A DNA stretch of 64,000 nt from Paenibacillus sp. S150 (GCF_019352175.1 NZ_JACBYI010000005.1:1-64000), one strand, 5' to 3'; numbered from the stretch's first letter, positions 34,518-43,224 are shown. The notes: a model not told the origin generated them from the letters alone. Numbers and translations are program-made.

Positions 34518-35495
34518 ATGGCTGAACAGAACCGGAAAGAGCTGGAGAATGTAATGGCAGCTCGAAGCCGCCGAGGGCTTGAGCTGCATGGCGGACGTTT
34601 GCTGTCTCTTTTCAAAACAAAGGTGAAGGGCCCGGAGGTGCTGCGCCAATTTGTCTTTGTCGGACCGGCGGCGCTGCTCTTCCTGATTGCCGTTGCTGTT
34701 CCCTTTGTGCTGGGTGTTTACTATTCGATGACAGACTGGAACGGGATATCCAAGACCCATTCCTTTATCGGGCTGCAGAATTACATTCAGATTTTTTCGG
34801 ATGATGCCAAATTTCTTCGTTCCTTCTGGTTCACCGTAAGGATTTCGGTAGTGATTACAGTGCTGATGAATGTGCTTGGATTCCTCGTTGCGCTGCTGCT
34901 TATGAATCCGTTCCGTTTCCGGAACGGCCTCAGAACTTCCTTTTTTATGCCGAATGTTCTGGGCGGTCTGGTGCTTGGCTTCATCTGGCAGTTTATCTTC
35001 ACGAAGGGCTTTGAGGCGCTGGGCGCTTCGACGGGCTGGAGCCTGTTCCAGATTCCCTGGCTGGCCACGGAGAGTACGGCCTTCTGGGCCGTTGTGCTGG
35101 TCACTGTATGGCAGGGGATGGGCTACGTTATGGTCATCTACATTGCAGGTCTGTCCAACATTCCGGCTGAACTGAAGGAGGCGGCCAGGGTCGATGGTGC
35201 GAACAAGTGGGTTATGCTAAGCCGGATCACCTTTCCGCTGATCATGTCTTCGATTACCATCTGCTTGTTCTGGAGCATAAATGTTACGCTCAAGATTTTT
35301 GACGTGAACATCTCGCTCACCAATGGCGGACCGTTCGGCACTACGGAATCTGTTACCCTGAACCTGTACTACTCTGCTTTCCGGGATAACTTCCTGGGCG
35401 TGGGCTCGGCCAAGGCGGTCATATTCTTCCTGATTGTTGTTCTGATTACTTCCGTTCAAGTGTATTTCACCAAGAGAAAGGAAGTGGAAGCATGA
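34518..35495 (+). CDS. CUT1 sugar ABC transporter permease (MalF/UgpA type)
   Basis: This is a 325-residue permease with six main membrane helices. The EAA loop reads ELKEAARVDGANKWVMLSRI then TFPLI, which docks the ATPase. The start is ATG at 34518 after TTGGAGGTGG; an earlier ATG at 34443 has no ribosome binding site. It overlaps its partner permease by four bases. No ATPase gene is present in the cluster, so a shared MsmX/MsmK-type ATPase encoded elsewhere probably energises it, as in many Firmicute sugar importers. Confidence 0.93.
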   Translation: MAEQNRKELENVMAARSRRGLELHGGRLLSLFKTKVKGPEVLRQFVFVGPAALLFLIAVAVPFVLGVYYSMTDWNGISKTHSFIGLQNYIQIFSDDAKFLRSFWFTVRISVVITVLMNVLGFLVALLLMNPFRFRNGLRTSFFMPNVLGGLVLGFIWQFIFTKGFEALGASTGWSLFQIPWLATESTAFWAVVLVTVWQGMGYVMVIYIAGLSNIPAELKEAARVDGANKWVMLSRITFPLIMSSITICLFWSINVTLKIFDVNISLTNGGPFGTTESVTLNLYYSAFRDNFLGVGSAKAVIFFLIVVLITSVQVYFTKRKEVEA

Positions 35496-36319
35496 GAAGG
35501 CTGAAGTCCCGGTATGCCCTGCTGGAGGTTCTGGTTGCCCTGCTTGCTGTGCTGTTCCTGCTGCCGTTCTATCTTGTTGTGAGTAATTCATTCAAGGCCA
35601 ACGGGGACATCCTGTCCGGTATGATGGCCCTCCCAGGCTCGCTCCGTCTGGAGAACTACGCGAATGCCTGGGAGCTGCTGAATTTTCCGACGGTTCTGAC
35701 CAACTCTGTGCTGATTACGGTTCTGAGCAATATTGGCACTACGTTATTCGCCGCAATGGCTGCGCATCAATTTATCCGCAGGAAGCACTGGATTAACAAC
35801 TATTTGTTCGCATTGTTTGTTGCCTCCATGGTTATTCCGTTTCATACACTGATGATTCCGCTGGTGCAGGTGCTGAAGTCTATGGGACTGACTAACAGTA
35901 TCGCGGGAGTTGTTATTGCTTATTGGGGTCTCAGTATTTCATTTGCAATTTTTCTGTTCCATGGCTTCATTAAATCTCTTCCTTTGGAGATTGAAGAGGC
36001 TGCGCTAATCGACGGCTGTACCCCCTACAGCTTGTTTGCAAGAATTGTGATGCCGCTGCTCAGGCCGATTACGGCAACTGTCATCATGGTCCATACCTTG
36101 TGGTACTGGAATGATTTTCTCCTGCCGTTGCTGCTGCTTCAGCGGCCTGACCTTCGCACGATACCGGTGGCTATCAACTCCATGTTCGGTCAATACATGA
36201 AAAATTGGGAGCTGGCGCTTCCGGCATTAACGATGGCTATAGCCCCTGCTGCCCTGCTCTTTCTGGTGCTGCAGCGCCAGGTGATGGAAGGCGTCACGAA
36301 CGGAGCGGTTAAGGGATAG
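35492..36319 (+). CDS. CUT1 sugar ABC transporter permease (MalG/UgpE type)
   Basis: This 275-residue permease has six membrane helices, with the EAA motif EIEEAALIDGCTPYSLFARI then VMPLLRP. The ATG overlaps the stop of the previous permease gene. A terminator-like hairpin follows at 36339, before the binding-protein gene, so the permeases are separated transcriptionally from the more abundant binding protein. Confidence 0.93.
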   Translation: MRRLKSRYALLEVLVALLAVLFLLPFYLVVSNSFKANGDILSGMMALPGSLRLENYANAWELLNFPTVLTNSVLITVLSNIGTTLFAAMAAHQFIRRKHWINNYLFALFVASMVIPFHTLMIPLVQVLKSMGLTNSIAGVVIAYWGLSISFAIFLFHGFIKSLPLEIEEAALIDGCTPYSLFARIVMPLLRPITATVIMVHTLWYWNDFLLPLLLLQRPDLRTIPVAINSMFGQYMKNWELALPALTMAIAPAALLFLVLQRQVMEGVTNGAVKG

Positions 36320-36338
36320 ATGGCGAGAGTTCAATGTT

Positions 36339-36375
36339 ATATCCATGTCAATTGTTATGATATGGATATTTTTTT
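36339..36375 (+). terminator. Terminator between permease and binding-protein genes
   Basis: ATATCCAT (36339-36346) pairs with ATGGATAT (36362-36369), followed by a run of T residues. Confidence 0.75.
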
Positions 36376-36457
36376 GTCTGATTTAGCTGTTTATAAGGGG
36401 TGTGAATATGTAAATGAAGAGTTTTTGATGAAAACAAATAAAATATTAATCATTATG

Positions 36458-36495
36458 TGATTATTATTGACTATTTAAGATACATTTCTTATAAT
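36458..36495 (+). promoter_or_regulatory. Promoter of the binding-protein gene
   Basis: TTGACT (36467-36472) and TATAAT (36490-36495) have a 17-base spacer. The shared string TGATTATTATTGA (36458-36470) overlaps the -35. The operon promoter at 20811 has a related string (TGATTTTTGTTGA, 20802-20814) in the same position. Confidence 0.7.
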
Positions 36496-36641
36496 TTTAA
36501 ATATAAGGTTGGCACTTATTCTTACATGAAATGAATGAATAATGTGCTGAAACGAGATTGTGAAGCGATATACTACATACAGCTAACATCCCTCGACAGG
36601 TAAGCCAACCCAAAACCATTACTTTTTTGGAGGGATTTAAG

Positions 36642-37952
36642 GTGGGGAAGTGGAAACTAACAGGTTTTTGCGGATTGTTGTTCTTGTTGATGTTGCTGAC
36701 GGCATGCTCCGGCAGTTCAAGTGAAGCCAACGGAGATACGGCTGCAGGCTCCGATGCCACGCCTTCCCAGGCTGCTGCTTCAGAGCCTGTAACACTGCGG
36801 ATTTTCACCAACCTTACTGAAGCATCAGATGCGTTCAAAGTCCTCAAGGAAAAGTACGAAGCCGAGTTCCCCAACGTCACACTGGAAATTGATGCAACGG
36901 GGGACAACAATTTTGGAACCGCGATGAAAGCAAGAATGGCTGCCGGAGAGATGCCGGATATTTTCACAAACAGCGGGGGGAGCGAGCTGGGCCTTTGGGG
37001 AGACTATATGGAGGACCTCTCTTCTGAAGCCTGGATTTCTGAAGCTCAGGACAATACGCTGAACAATATTACCGTGGATGGCAAGGTATATGGGTTTCCG
37101 TTGACGATATCGGGTTTCGGATTTATGTATAACAAGGATCTCTTCGCCAAAGCGGGAATTACGGAAGTGCCTGCTACGATGACAACCTTAAAGGAAGCGG
37201 TAGACAAGCTGAACGCGGCCGGGATTCCTGCCTTCATTCCCCCCTTCGGTGAATGGTATACTCCAGGCGTTTTCGAAGCGAACAATCCGGTAGCGAAGCA
37301 GGCAGATCCGGTCAAGTTCCTGGCTGATCTCACAGCAGGCAGCGACAAGATTACCGGAAATCAATTGTTCATGGACTGGCTCGATCTATTTATGCTTGAA
37401 GTCAAGAATGCCAATAAAAATGTCCTGACTATCGACTATACGACGATGGTAACGGATTTTGCGAATGGTGAAGGGGCGATAACGCTGGGCTCCAGCTTCT
37501 CACAGCCTTTGCTCGATCAGATCAACCCGGATGTGAACCTGGGCGTTATGCCTATGCCGATCAATGATGATGCGGAACTGAATGACAAGATTTTTGTTGG
37601 GGTCTCTGCTTATCTGGCGGTGAACAAGGATTCCAAGGTGAAAGACGAGGCAAAGAAACTTCTGAATTGGCTGGCTGCGAGCGAGACCGGCAAAGCGGTG
37701 CTTGTTAATGATTTCAAGTTCATTCCGACGATGAAAGGGGTAGAAACGACTCCTGAGGCAGTAGGCTCCATAGGCTCATCTATGATGGAATACATTGATG
37801 CAGGCAAGACACTCTCTTATTACTACAATGATTATCCGGAAGGTCTGACTACTGAGTGGGGGACCATCCTCCAGGAATACGCGGCAGAACGCATCACGAA
37901 GGAACAAACGCTGGAGCGGTTCCAGGCTGCATGGGATCAATTCAATAAGTAA
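36642..37952 (+). CDS. Sugar ABC transporter substrate-binding lipoprotein (CUT1)
   Basis: This 436-residue lipoprotein is the binding protein of the importer encoded just upstream. The GTG start at 36642 is six bases after TTGGAGGGATTTAAG. The signal peptide ends with the lipobox LLTAC, so the following Cys anchors it outside the membrane. The SBP_bac_1 pattern is clear: TLRIFTNLTEASDAF, MAAGEMPDIFTNSG, and DKIFVGVSAYLAVNKDS. The family binds sugars or oligosaccharides. It has its own promoter, and the upstream terminator lets it be made in excess of the permeases. Confidence 0.93.
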   Translation: MGKWKLTGFCGLLFLLMLLTACSGSSSEANGDTAAGSDATPSQAAASEPVTLRIFTNLTEASDAFKVLKEKYEAEFPNVTLEIDATGDNNFGTAMKARMAAGEMPDIFTNSGGSELGLWGDYMEDLSSEAWISEAQDNTLNNITVDGKVYGFPLTISGFGFMYNKDLFAKAGITEVPATMTTLKEAVDKLNAAGIPAFIPPFGEWYTPGVFEANNPVAKQADPVKFLADLTAGSDKITGNQLFMDWLDLFMLEVKNANKNVLTIDYTTMVTDFANGEGAITLGSSFSQPLLDQINPDVNLGVMPMPINDDAELNDKIFVGVSAYLAVNKDSKVKDEAKKLLNWLAASETGKAVLVNDFKFIPTMKGVETTPEAVGSIGSSMMEYIDAGKTLSYYYNDYPEGLTTEWGTILQEYAAERITKEQTLERFQAAWDQFNK

Positions 37953-37968
37953 AAGGATTTCGGAAGCG

Positions 37969-38006
37969 TGGCCTTCTTCATTGCGGTGAAGGGGTCATGC
38001 TTTTTT
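37969..38006 (+). terminator. Terminator after the binding-protein gene
   Basis: CTTCTTCA-type bases (37973-37980) pair with TGAAGGGG (37987-37994, two wobble pairs), followed shortly by six T residues. Confidence 0.55.
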
Positions 38007-38033
38007 GCGGATAAGGGGATTCCCCCTGGAAAG

Positions 38034-38855
38034 TTAGACCTGCAGAGATTGCGGAGGTATCACTTCCGTCACCGGACAGAATCCGGGAGCAGCGGAGCAC
38101 AGCCGCCGGGCGAATTCCGGGCGCAGCTTGGAGAGTTCTCTGAAGTAACTGCCCAGTGCGTGATTGAGGCTGACGGAGCCTTTTTGGAAGGAGAGGGGGC
38201 AGAAGGTCTGGACATGGCTGTAATAATACCGTTTGTCCCGGTTCGGCAGCTTGAAGATCGAGGGCGGAACGTAAGCGGCAGCGTCAAAAAGATTGGCAAT
38301 GCGGTAGCTGTTCGGGACATGCTTGCTGCAGGCTTGTGCAAAGGCCGGATCACCGGTGCGGGGAGAACCATAGGTATACAGATGCGGTGTGTTATATTCG
38401 GTATTGGCGGCAATATCCGCTGCACACAGGGTTGCGAGTGCTCCGCCGAGGCTGTGGCCCGTAATATACAGTCTTTTGCCGGAAGGCAGCCTGGAGAGTG
38501 CAGAGAGAAGCCCGCTGCGGGCGGAGGAATAGATGTCGGTGAAGCCGCGGTGCGCAAGGCAGTCTTCCTTAATGTATTTGAATTTTTTCTGCATGGCGTT
38601 GGCGTTGGAGATCCAGTTGACTGTCGAGCTGCTTCCGCGAAAGGCGATAATAATCTCTTCCGGAGATTCGAGGATGAACCCGAAGCGCTCCCGGATTTGG
38701 CCCAAGGATTTCGCATGAATTATGTGGCTGACCGAATAACCCATTGGAACGGTAAACGCACCGTCTATATTGTTAAACTGGACATAGGTCTGTCCGCAGA
38801 CAGCCGCCAGAAAGATTGCCCGCTCTTCAAAAGCCTGATTGCTGCTCATTCGCAT
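38034..38855 (-). CDS. Class 3 lipase-family hydrolase
   Basis: This is a 273-residue alpha/beta hydrolase. The nucleophile elbow is GHSLGGAL with S135, and the segment EEIIIAFRGSSSTVNWISNA is the typical lipase_3 motif with the oxyanion Arg-Gly. A catalytic Asp (GSPRTGDPAF or NLFDAAAYVPP) and a late His (YYYSHVQTF) are available. There is no signal peptide, so it is probably cytoplasmic. The start could be ATG at 38855 or 38849; GGAAGGAC is better spaced for the second. It stands alone, convergent with the binding-protein gene, and acts on acylglycerols or similar esters. Confidence 0.9.
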   Translation of the reverse strand: MRMSSNQAFEERAIFLAAVCGQTYVQFNNIDGAFTVPMGYSVSHIIHAKSLGQIRERFGFILESPEEIIIAFRGSSSTVNWISNANAMQKKFKYIKEDCLAHRGFTDIYSSARSGLLSALSRLPSGKRLYITGHSLGGALATLCAADIAANTEYNTPHLYTYGSPRTGDPAFAQACSKHVPNSYRIANLFDAAAYVPPSIFKLPNRDKRYYYSHVQTFCPLSFQKGSVSLNHALGSYFRELSKLRPEFARRLCSAAPGFCPVTEVIPPQSLQV

Positions 38856-38964
38856 CCCGTCCTTCCCATTATTCTATGTATGCATGAGCGCAGGATCGGT
38901 GCTTGTCGATGAGGAGAAAAGTCCAGTCCGAGATTGAAAAGCTTATAGCGCAAATCTGCCTTCC

Positions 38965-39002
38965 GTATAAAAAAGCTTGCGCGATTAATCGCGCAAGCTT
39001 TT
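38965..39002 (-). terminator. Perfect-palindrome terminator of the siderophore-binding gene
   Basis: A 32-base perfect palindrome with 16-base arms (AAAAGCTTGCGCGATT and complement, 38971-39002) overlaps the stop codon, and a T run follows on the minus strand. It could act in both directions. Confidence 0.85.
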
Positions 39003-40008
39003 ATTGTCCGGAGGCCAGCCAAGCTGCAAGCTCTTCCGTTTGTGAAAGGACGGCAATGGGATCATAGTACCAGGATGTTTCTTCTTTCCAGACATAAATA
39101 TGATTGTTTTTGACCGCAGGCAGGCTGCCCCAGATCGGGTCATCCTTGAAGTCCTGAACAGTCAGCCCGTTGTCGGTCACGATAAGGTAGTCCCCGGCAT
39201 ATTTGTGAAGCATTTCGGTAGAAATTTCTGCCCACTGCTTCTCCATGAGTTCTTCCGCAACCTCGGCCCGCGGCTTGCGGCCCAGTGCCTGATAGACAGC
39301 CTGCCCGCCTCTCCCGAAGTTGTCTCCATAAGCGTAAGTGGTTTTGTCTGTATGCTCCAGAATGCTGAAAGTGGCTTCGGCCGGGATGGCCGCATCCACC
39401 TTGGCCCTGGCTCCGGCAATGCGTTCATCGTATTGAGCCAGCCATGCCTTGGCTTCCTGTTCCTTGCCCAGCAGTTCTCCGAAATAAGTTAACTCTTCAT
39501 GGGCATTTTTCAGGTCCCCGTAAGGCACGATGACGGTAGGGGCAATTTGGCTTAAGGTTTCGTAGCTGTCAGCCATACCGGAAATAATAAGATCGGGTTC
39601 GAGTGCGAGAATCTTTTCGGGCGACATTTTCCCGTAGGTTCCGGTATCGGCTATGCCCGTGAGTGCTTCCTTGAAGTATAAATTCTCCAGCGTCAGGCCA
39701 GGAGCGCCGACAGGGATGGTATCCAGGGCAATCAGGCTGCCCAGGTATTCCTCGGCAACGATGCGTTTCGGTTCAACCGGAATTTCAATGTCCCCGTTTA
39801 TGGTTGTAACGGTTTTGAATGAAGCCGGTTCCGCCGCCTGCTCCGGTTGCGGCGATGCTGCCGGGGCTGCGGCGGTACTCCCTGTACTGGCTTCACTTCC
39901 CCGGGAAGTGCTGTTTCCGCAGGCTGCAGCAAATATGGCCATGGTCAGCAGCAGGGGGAGGAGGAACCGGTATCTCCGGTTTGTGCTGTTGTATTGCGGG
40001 TTAGTCAA
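39001..40008 (-). CDS. Siderophore/iron ABC transporter substrate-binding lipoprotein
   Basis: This 335-residue protein of the FhuD/FeuA-like class III group binds ferric siderophores outside the cell. The start is TTG at 40008, eight bases after AAGGAGG; an ATG 39 bases upstream would put the Fur box inside the gene. The signal peptide ends in the lipobox FAAAC. Conserved features are RIVAEEYLGSLIALDTIPVG, the long helical linker, and YDERIAGARAKVD. A Fur box lies about 20 bases upstream, so iron starvation should induce it. No permease or ATPase genes are adjacent, so it probably feeds a shared iron-siderophore transporter. The activator at 40078 has a similar binding domain. Confidence 0.9.
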   Translation of the reverse strand: MTNPQYNSTNRRYRFLLPLLLTMAIFAAACGNSTSRGSEASTGSTAAAPAASPQPEQAAEPASFKTVTTINGDIEIPVEPKRIVAEEYLGSLIALDTIPVGAPGLTLENLYFKEALTGIADTGTYGKMSPEKILALEPDLIISGMADSYETLSQIAPTVIVPYGDLKNAHEELTYFGELLGKEQEAKAWLAQYDERIAGARAKVDAAIPAEATFSILEHTDKTTYAYGDNFGRGGQAVYQALGRKPRAEVAEELMEKQWAEISTEMLHKYAGDYLIVTDNGLTVQDFKDDPIWGSLPAVKNNHIYVWKEETSWYYDPIAVLSQTEELAAWLASGQ

Positions 40009-40026
40009 TTTGTATGCCTCCTTATG

Positions 40027-40045
40027 TAAAATGATTATCATTATC
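40027..40045 (-). promoter_or_regulatory. Fur box
   Basis: On the minus strand the sequence GATAATGATAATCATT is identical to the first 16 of 19 positions of the classical Fur box. It lies 19-37 bases before the siderophore-binding gene. Confidence 0.9.
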
Positions 40046-40077
40046 AATTACACTTTACAGACTTCTCCCGGTCAAGG

Positions 40078-41721
40078 CTATGGCCTAATGTGATTTTGTC
40101 TCATGTGAATTTGTGATGTTACCGCCTGCATAATCGTTTTCAATTGAGCCAGCGAGGATAAGGGATCGAAGCCATAGAATTTGTCGGGCTGGTTCAACTG
40201 ATACACGCGGCCGCCTTGAACTGCGGGAAGCGCTCCCCAGCAAGGGGATTGCTGGAGTGCCATGAACCGTTCCTGTCCTTTCCGCGTTGAGGGGAGGCTG
40301 GTAATGAAAATATGCTCTGCGGGATAAGCGGAAATATCCTTAATGGATGCCTCCAAATAACCGCTGTGGAGCAGGCCTTGCTCAAGCAAGACCCCAGGCG
40401 GATAGAACCCCAAATCTCCGTATACAATCTGACACCCATGGCCAAAGCTGCTGCTGTAGCAATATGCTGATTCCTCGCCAATCTCCCAGACGATGGCTGT
40501 ACCGCGTGCACCGATCAGCGCGTCCAGCTTCTGGTTGGCGGTCTGACACAGCCCGTCGAATCGGCTGAGCCAAGCTTCAGCCTGCGGCTCACGGTTAGCG
40601 ATTGCTGCGATCTGCCGGAACTGCTCCCGCCAGCCCATCCGCATATAAGGCAGCTCAATCACCGGTGCCACCGGCAGCAGCAGCTTGCTCTCTGCGGGCA
40701 GGGCATAGCTGATTATAACGTCAGGCTGTGCTGCGGCTACTGATCCATAGAGCGAAGCGGCACGGTTTTTCTCAGACCGTAATTTTTGCTGGGAAGGGAC
40801 AAGATCGAGACGCTCCATCCAGGCCGAATATACACCCAGTTCAGGCATGATCTCCAGTGCTCTCAGGCTGGCCGTGTGATTGAAATTCAAGGAAACAATT
40901 CTTTTATTCTTGCGGTGGTAGGCTGCAGGAGACACGCCAACGACCTGCTTGAACTTTCGGCTTAGATAGGTTCCTTCGCCATAGCCAACCTCCAGCGCAA
41001 CCGCAGTCAAATTCGGTGCACCGGTCAGGAGGCGCTGCTGTGCCCGGCGGATTCTCAGCAGAGTCATATATTCATTGAAGGTTTGGCCGGTCGCCTTGCG
41101 GAAGGCGCGTGAGAAGTGTTCCGGGCTGACTCCGGCCAATTCTGCCATTTGTACTCTTGTCAGATCCTCGTTATAGTGCGAGTCAATATAATGCAGTACT
41201 TGTTCCAGCCAATGTGCGGGGGCTTGGCCGTACTCCGACTTTTTGCTGTACAGCTCTGACAAAAGCTCCGAGAACAGCTGCTGCAAGGCGAACGGTTTAT
41301 TCTGTTCCGGCTCCCCACAGGCTTTCAGCAGCTCTGCAGCAAGCGAACAGGCTTTTGAGGTGCACGCAGACAAGGGTTCGCCGTTGTTCAAAGGGCTGGC
41401 ATCTGTACGCTGCCCCGGCAGCGCGGCGTATTCAATCCATACACCGTATAGCTGGTATTGCGGGCTTAATGAAATGCTTAATGTGCTGCTGCAGCTCAGC
41501 AAGGTCCCGCAAGCAAGGCTATGCTCTTGCCCCTCCAGCTCGATGGTGCCGCTGCCCCCGGAGACAATCATCACTATAGAGGAGAGAGGACGGGGATCAG
41601 ATTCTCCGCCGACGGATAATCCGGCAAGATTAACGATCCGCGTGGGAATATGGAAGCTGTGGGGGTGCGGCAAGGAAGCACCGGAGAGCAGGATAGGCAT
41701 AATCTCTGTCACTACTTTCAT
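40078..41721 (-). CDS. Btr-like AraC activator fused to a siderophore-binding domain
   Basis: This 547-residue fusion has three parts: an N-terminal cupin-like region (about 25-105), an AraC helix-turn-helix pair (about 172-270, with AELAGVSPEHFSRAFRKATG and GYGEGTYLSRKFKQVVG), and a C-terminal periplasmic-binding-protein fold (about 275-535). In Bacillus subtilis the equivalent protein Btr binds a ferric siderophore in the cytoplasm and activates the matching uptake gene. The gene 70 bases downstream encodes such an uptake protein, so that is the likely target. A Fur box lies only four bases before the ATG at 41721, with no ribosome binding site in between; ATG at 41700 (MPILLSG) may be the real start. 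Confidence 0.9.
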   Translation of the reverse strand: MKVVTEIMPILLSGASLPHPHSFHIPTRIVNLAGLSVGGESDPRPLSSIVMIVSGGSGTIELEGQEHSLACGTLLSCSSTLSISLSPQYQLYGVWIEYAALPGQRTDASPLNNGEPLSACTSKACSLAAELLKACGEPEQNKPFALQQLFSELLSELYSKKSEYGQAPAHWLEQVLHYIDSHYNEDLTRVQMAELAGVSPEHFSRAFRKATGQTFNEYMTLLRIRRAQQRLLTGAPNLTAVALEVGYGEGTYLSRKFKQVVGVSPAAYHRKNKRIVSLNFNHTASLRALEIMPELGVYSAWMERLDLVPSQQKLRSEKNRAASLYGSVAAAQPDVIISYALPAESKLLLPVAPVIELPYMRMGWREQFRQIAAIANREPQAEAWLSRFDGLCQTANQKLDALIGARGTAIVWEIGEESAYCYSSSFGHGCQIVYGDLGFYPPGVLLEQGLLHSGYLEASIKDISAYPAEHIFITSLPSTRKGQERFMALQQSPCWGALPAVQGGRVYQLNQPDKFYGFDPLSSLAQLKTIMQAVTSQIHMRQNHIRP

Positions 41722-41724
41722 ATT

Positions 41725-41739
41725 TGATAATCATTCTCA
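41725..41739 (-). promoter_or_regulatory. Fur box before the Btr-like activator gene
   Basis: TGAGAATGATTATCA on the minus strand matches the 7-1-7 Fur consensus TGATAATNATTATCA at all but one position. It supports double control, by Fur and by siderophore sensing. Confidence 0.85.
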
Positions 41740-41917
41740 ATTGAAGTATAGCAGCTTTTCAGAGGCTTGACGATCCTCAGAGCAAGGCCGTGGGTCCGCC
41801 AATCGGCCGGTTTCCAAACCGTGGAATATAATTGAAACTTATGGGCGTGATTTGCGTCTATACATCGTCTGCAGAATTCACAAAGTTATCACTGAACCGG
41901 GAGAGGACGGGGAATTC

Positions 41918-43036
41918 ATGGTGAAAAAATGGCTCGCCGCACCGCTGCTTGCCGCCTCACTGCTTATGGCTCCGATGACAGATGCGGCTTCAACCGCTTA
42001 TTTCAGGTACACGTTGGAGAATGGCGGCCAGAGCACCAGCCCGGCGCTGCTTAAGAATGGAATGACTTATGTGTCTGCCGGACTCTGGGAGTCTTCGGGG
42101 CTTCAGGTAAGCTGGGATAAGGCACATCAAAAAGCGCAGTTTATAGGCTGGAACAAAAAGATCGGTGTTCGGATAGGCAGCACAATGGGAGTTCTTGACG
42201 GAGCAGCCGTAAATCTTGGCGGCTTGCCTTTTATGCATCAAGACCAGCTGTATGTCCCGGCACGTTTTCTGGTCCGTTCGCTGGGGGGAACCCCGGTAAG
42301 CTGGAATGCGGCGCAGAGTCTCTATGTTGCCCAAGGGCTGCAGACCTTCTCCAGCGCAAGTGCAAGCTATGGCGGAGTTACATACACCGTAGATAAGAAT
42401 AATGGCATCTTATATGCGGCTGATGCTGCGGGCAACCCCCGGCTGCTGGCAAAACTCGGATCGGAGCTATACGATATGCTTCAGTTTGATTTTCAAAAGA
42501 CGCCTAAGGGTCTGGTCTACCTGACAATCACGGATGTATACGGTGAACCCCATATCAACAACGCGTGGTATACGCTGATCCTCAAGGATGGTGCGGTTAT
42601 CCGCCAGGACAAGGTGAGATACTGGCAGCGCTACGGCGATAATGTAAAAATGTACGGCAATACGCTGGTGCTTACGGATGGATACACGCTGCGGCTTATT
42701 GAAGACGGGACGGGGAAGGTTAGCGCCGCAATAGACATGGCCGAACTTGGCGGTGAGTCCGGAGCGTATCTGGTGGAGGGAATGGACGATGATTTTCTGC
42801 TGATCCGTCCGAACCAGAAGGGGCTTCTCCTGCTGGTCGAACGCAACACGGGGAAACGAACCTTATTGTACCAAGAGCTGCTTGATTCCGGGCAGCAGGA
42901 GTATGCGGAAACGAATGACATTCCATTCCATGGAGACAATCTGAAATTCATTAAGCGAGAAGGGGATGCGCTGCTGTTCACGAATGAGTATGTGCAGGAC
43001 GGCAAGGTGTATAAATACATTCTGACGGGGAATTAA
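41918..43036 (+). CDS. Secreted protein with copper-amine-oxidase-N (stalk) domain
   Basis: This 372-residue protein has a signal peptide (MVKKWLAAPLLAASLLM, likely cut after DAAS) and a CuAO_N1 stalk domain (about 30-140) with the paired motifs VSWDKAHQKAQFIG and LYVPARFLVRSLGG. The C-terminal ~230 residues resemble beta-propeller or DUF5050-like domains (ITDVYGEPHINNAWYTLILK). These proteins are exported, often wall-associated, and are numerous in Paenibacillus. No enzyme is implied, since the catalytic amine-oxidase domain is absent. ATG at 41918 follows GAGAGGACGGGG. It appears to be a single-gene unit with a terminator at 43061. Confidence 0.85.
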   Translation: MVKKWLAAPLLAASLLMAPMTDAASTAYFRYTLENGGQSTSPALLKNGMTYVSAGLWESSGLQVSWDKAHQKAQFIGWNKKIGVRIGSTMGVLDGAAVNLGGLPFMHQDQLYVPARFLVRSLGGTPVSWNAAQSLYVAQGLQTFSSASASYGGVTYTVDKNNGILYAADAAGNPRLLAKLGSELYDMLQFDFQKTPKGLVYLTITDVYGEPHINNAWYTLILKDGAVIRQDKVRYWQRYGDNVKMYGNTLVLTDGYTLRLIEDGTGKVSAAIDMAELGGESGAYLVEGMDDDFLLIRPNQKGLLLLVERNTGKRTLLYQELLDSGQQEYAETNDIPFHGDNLKFIKREGDALLFTNEYVQDGKVYKYILTGN

Positions 43037-43060
43037 AGCTCGGCCGGCAAAAGAAAAAGC

Positions 43061-43101
43061 GTCCGGGGTATGGCATCTGCACATATCCTCGGGCACTTTT
43101 T
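43061..43101 (+). terminator. Rho-independent terminator
   Basis: GTCCGGGG-TATG pairs with CATA-CCTCGGGC (one bulge), followed by five T residues. Confidence 0.7.
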
Positions 43102-43161
43102 AAAAGATAATTTATATGTCTCCTCTATACATTAGCCTTATCTTTCTCGCTGAAACGGGTA

Positions 43162-43224
43162 CCGTCCTTATAAGGACGGCAAAAGCCGTTTCCACTTGAA
43201 AGATAAGAATTTATATGTTTTGGG
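43162..43224 (+). repeat. Short dispersed element with hairpin
   Basis: A hairpin CCGTCC-ttataa-GGACGG is followed by AGCCGTTTCCACTTGAAAGA and an AT-rich end. The last 41 bases closely match 6687-6727, and the GGC-ata-GCCGTTTT part also ends both long repeats (near 7975 and 48787). Confidence 0.6.
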
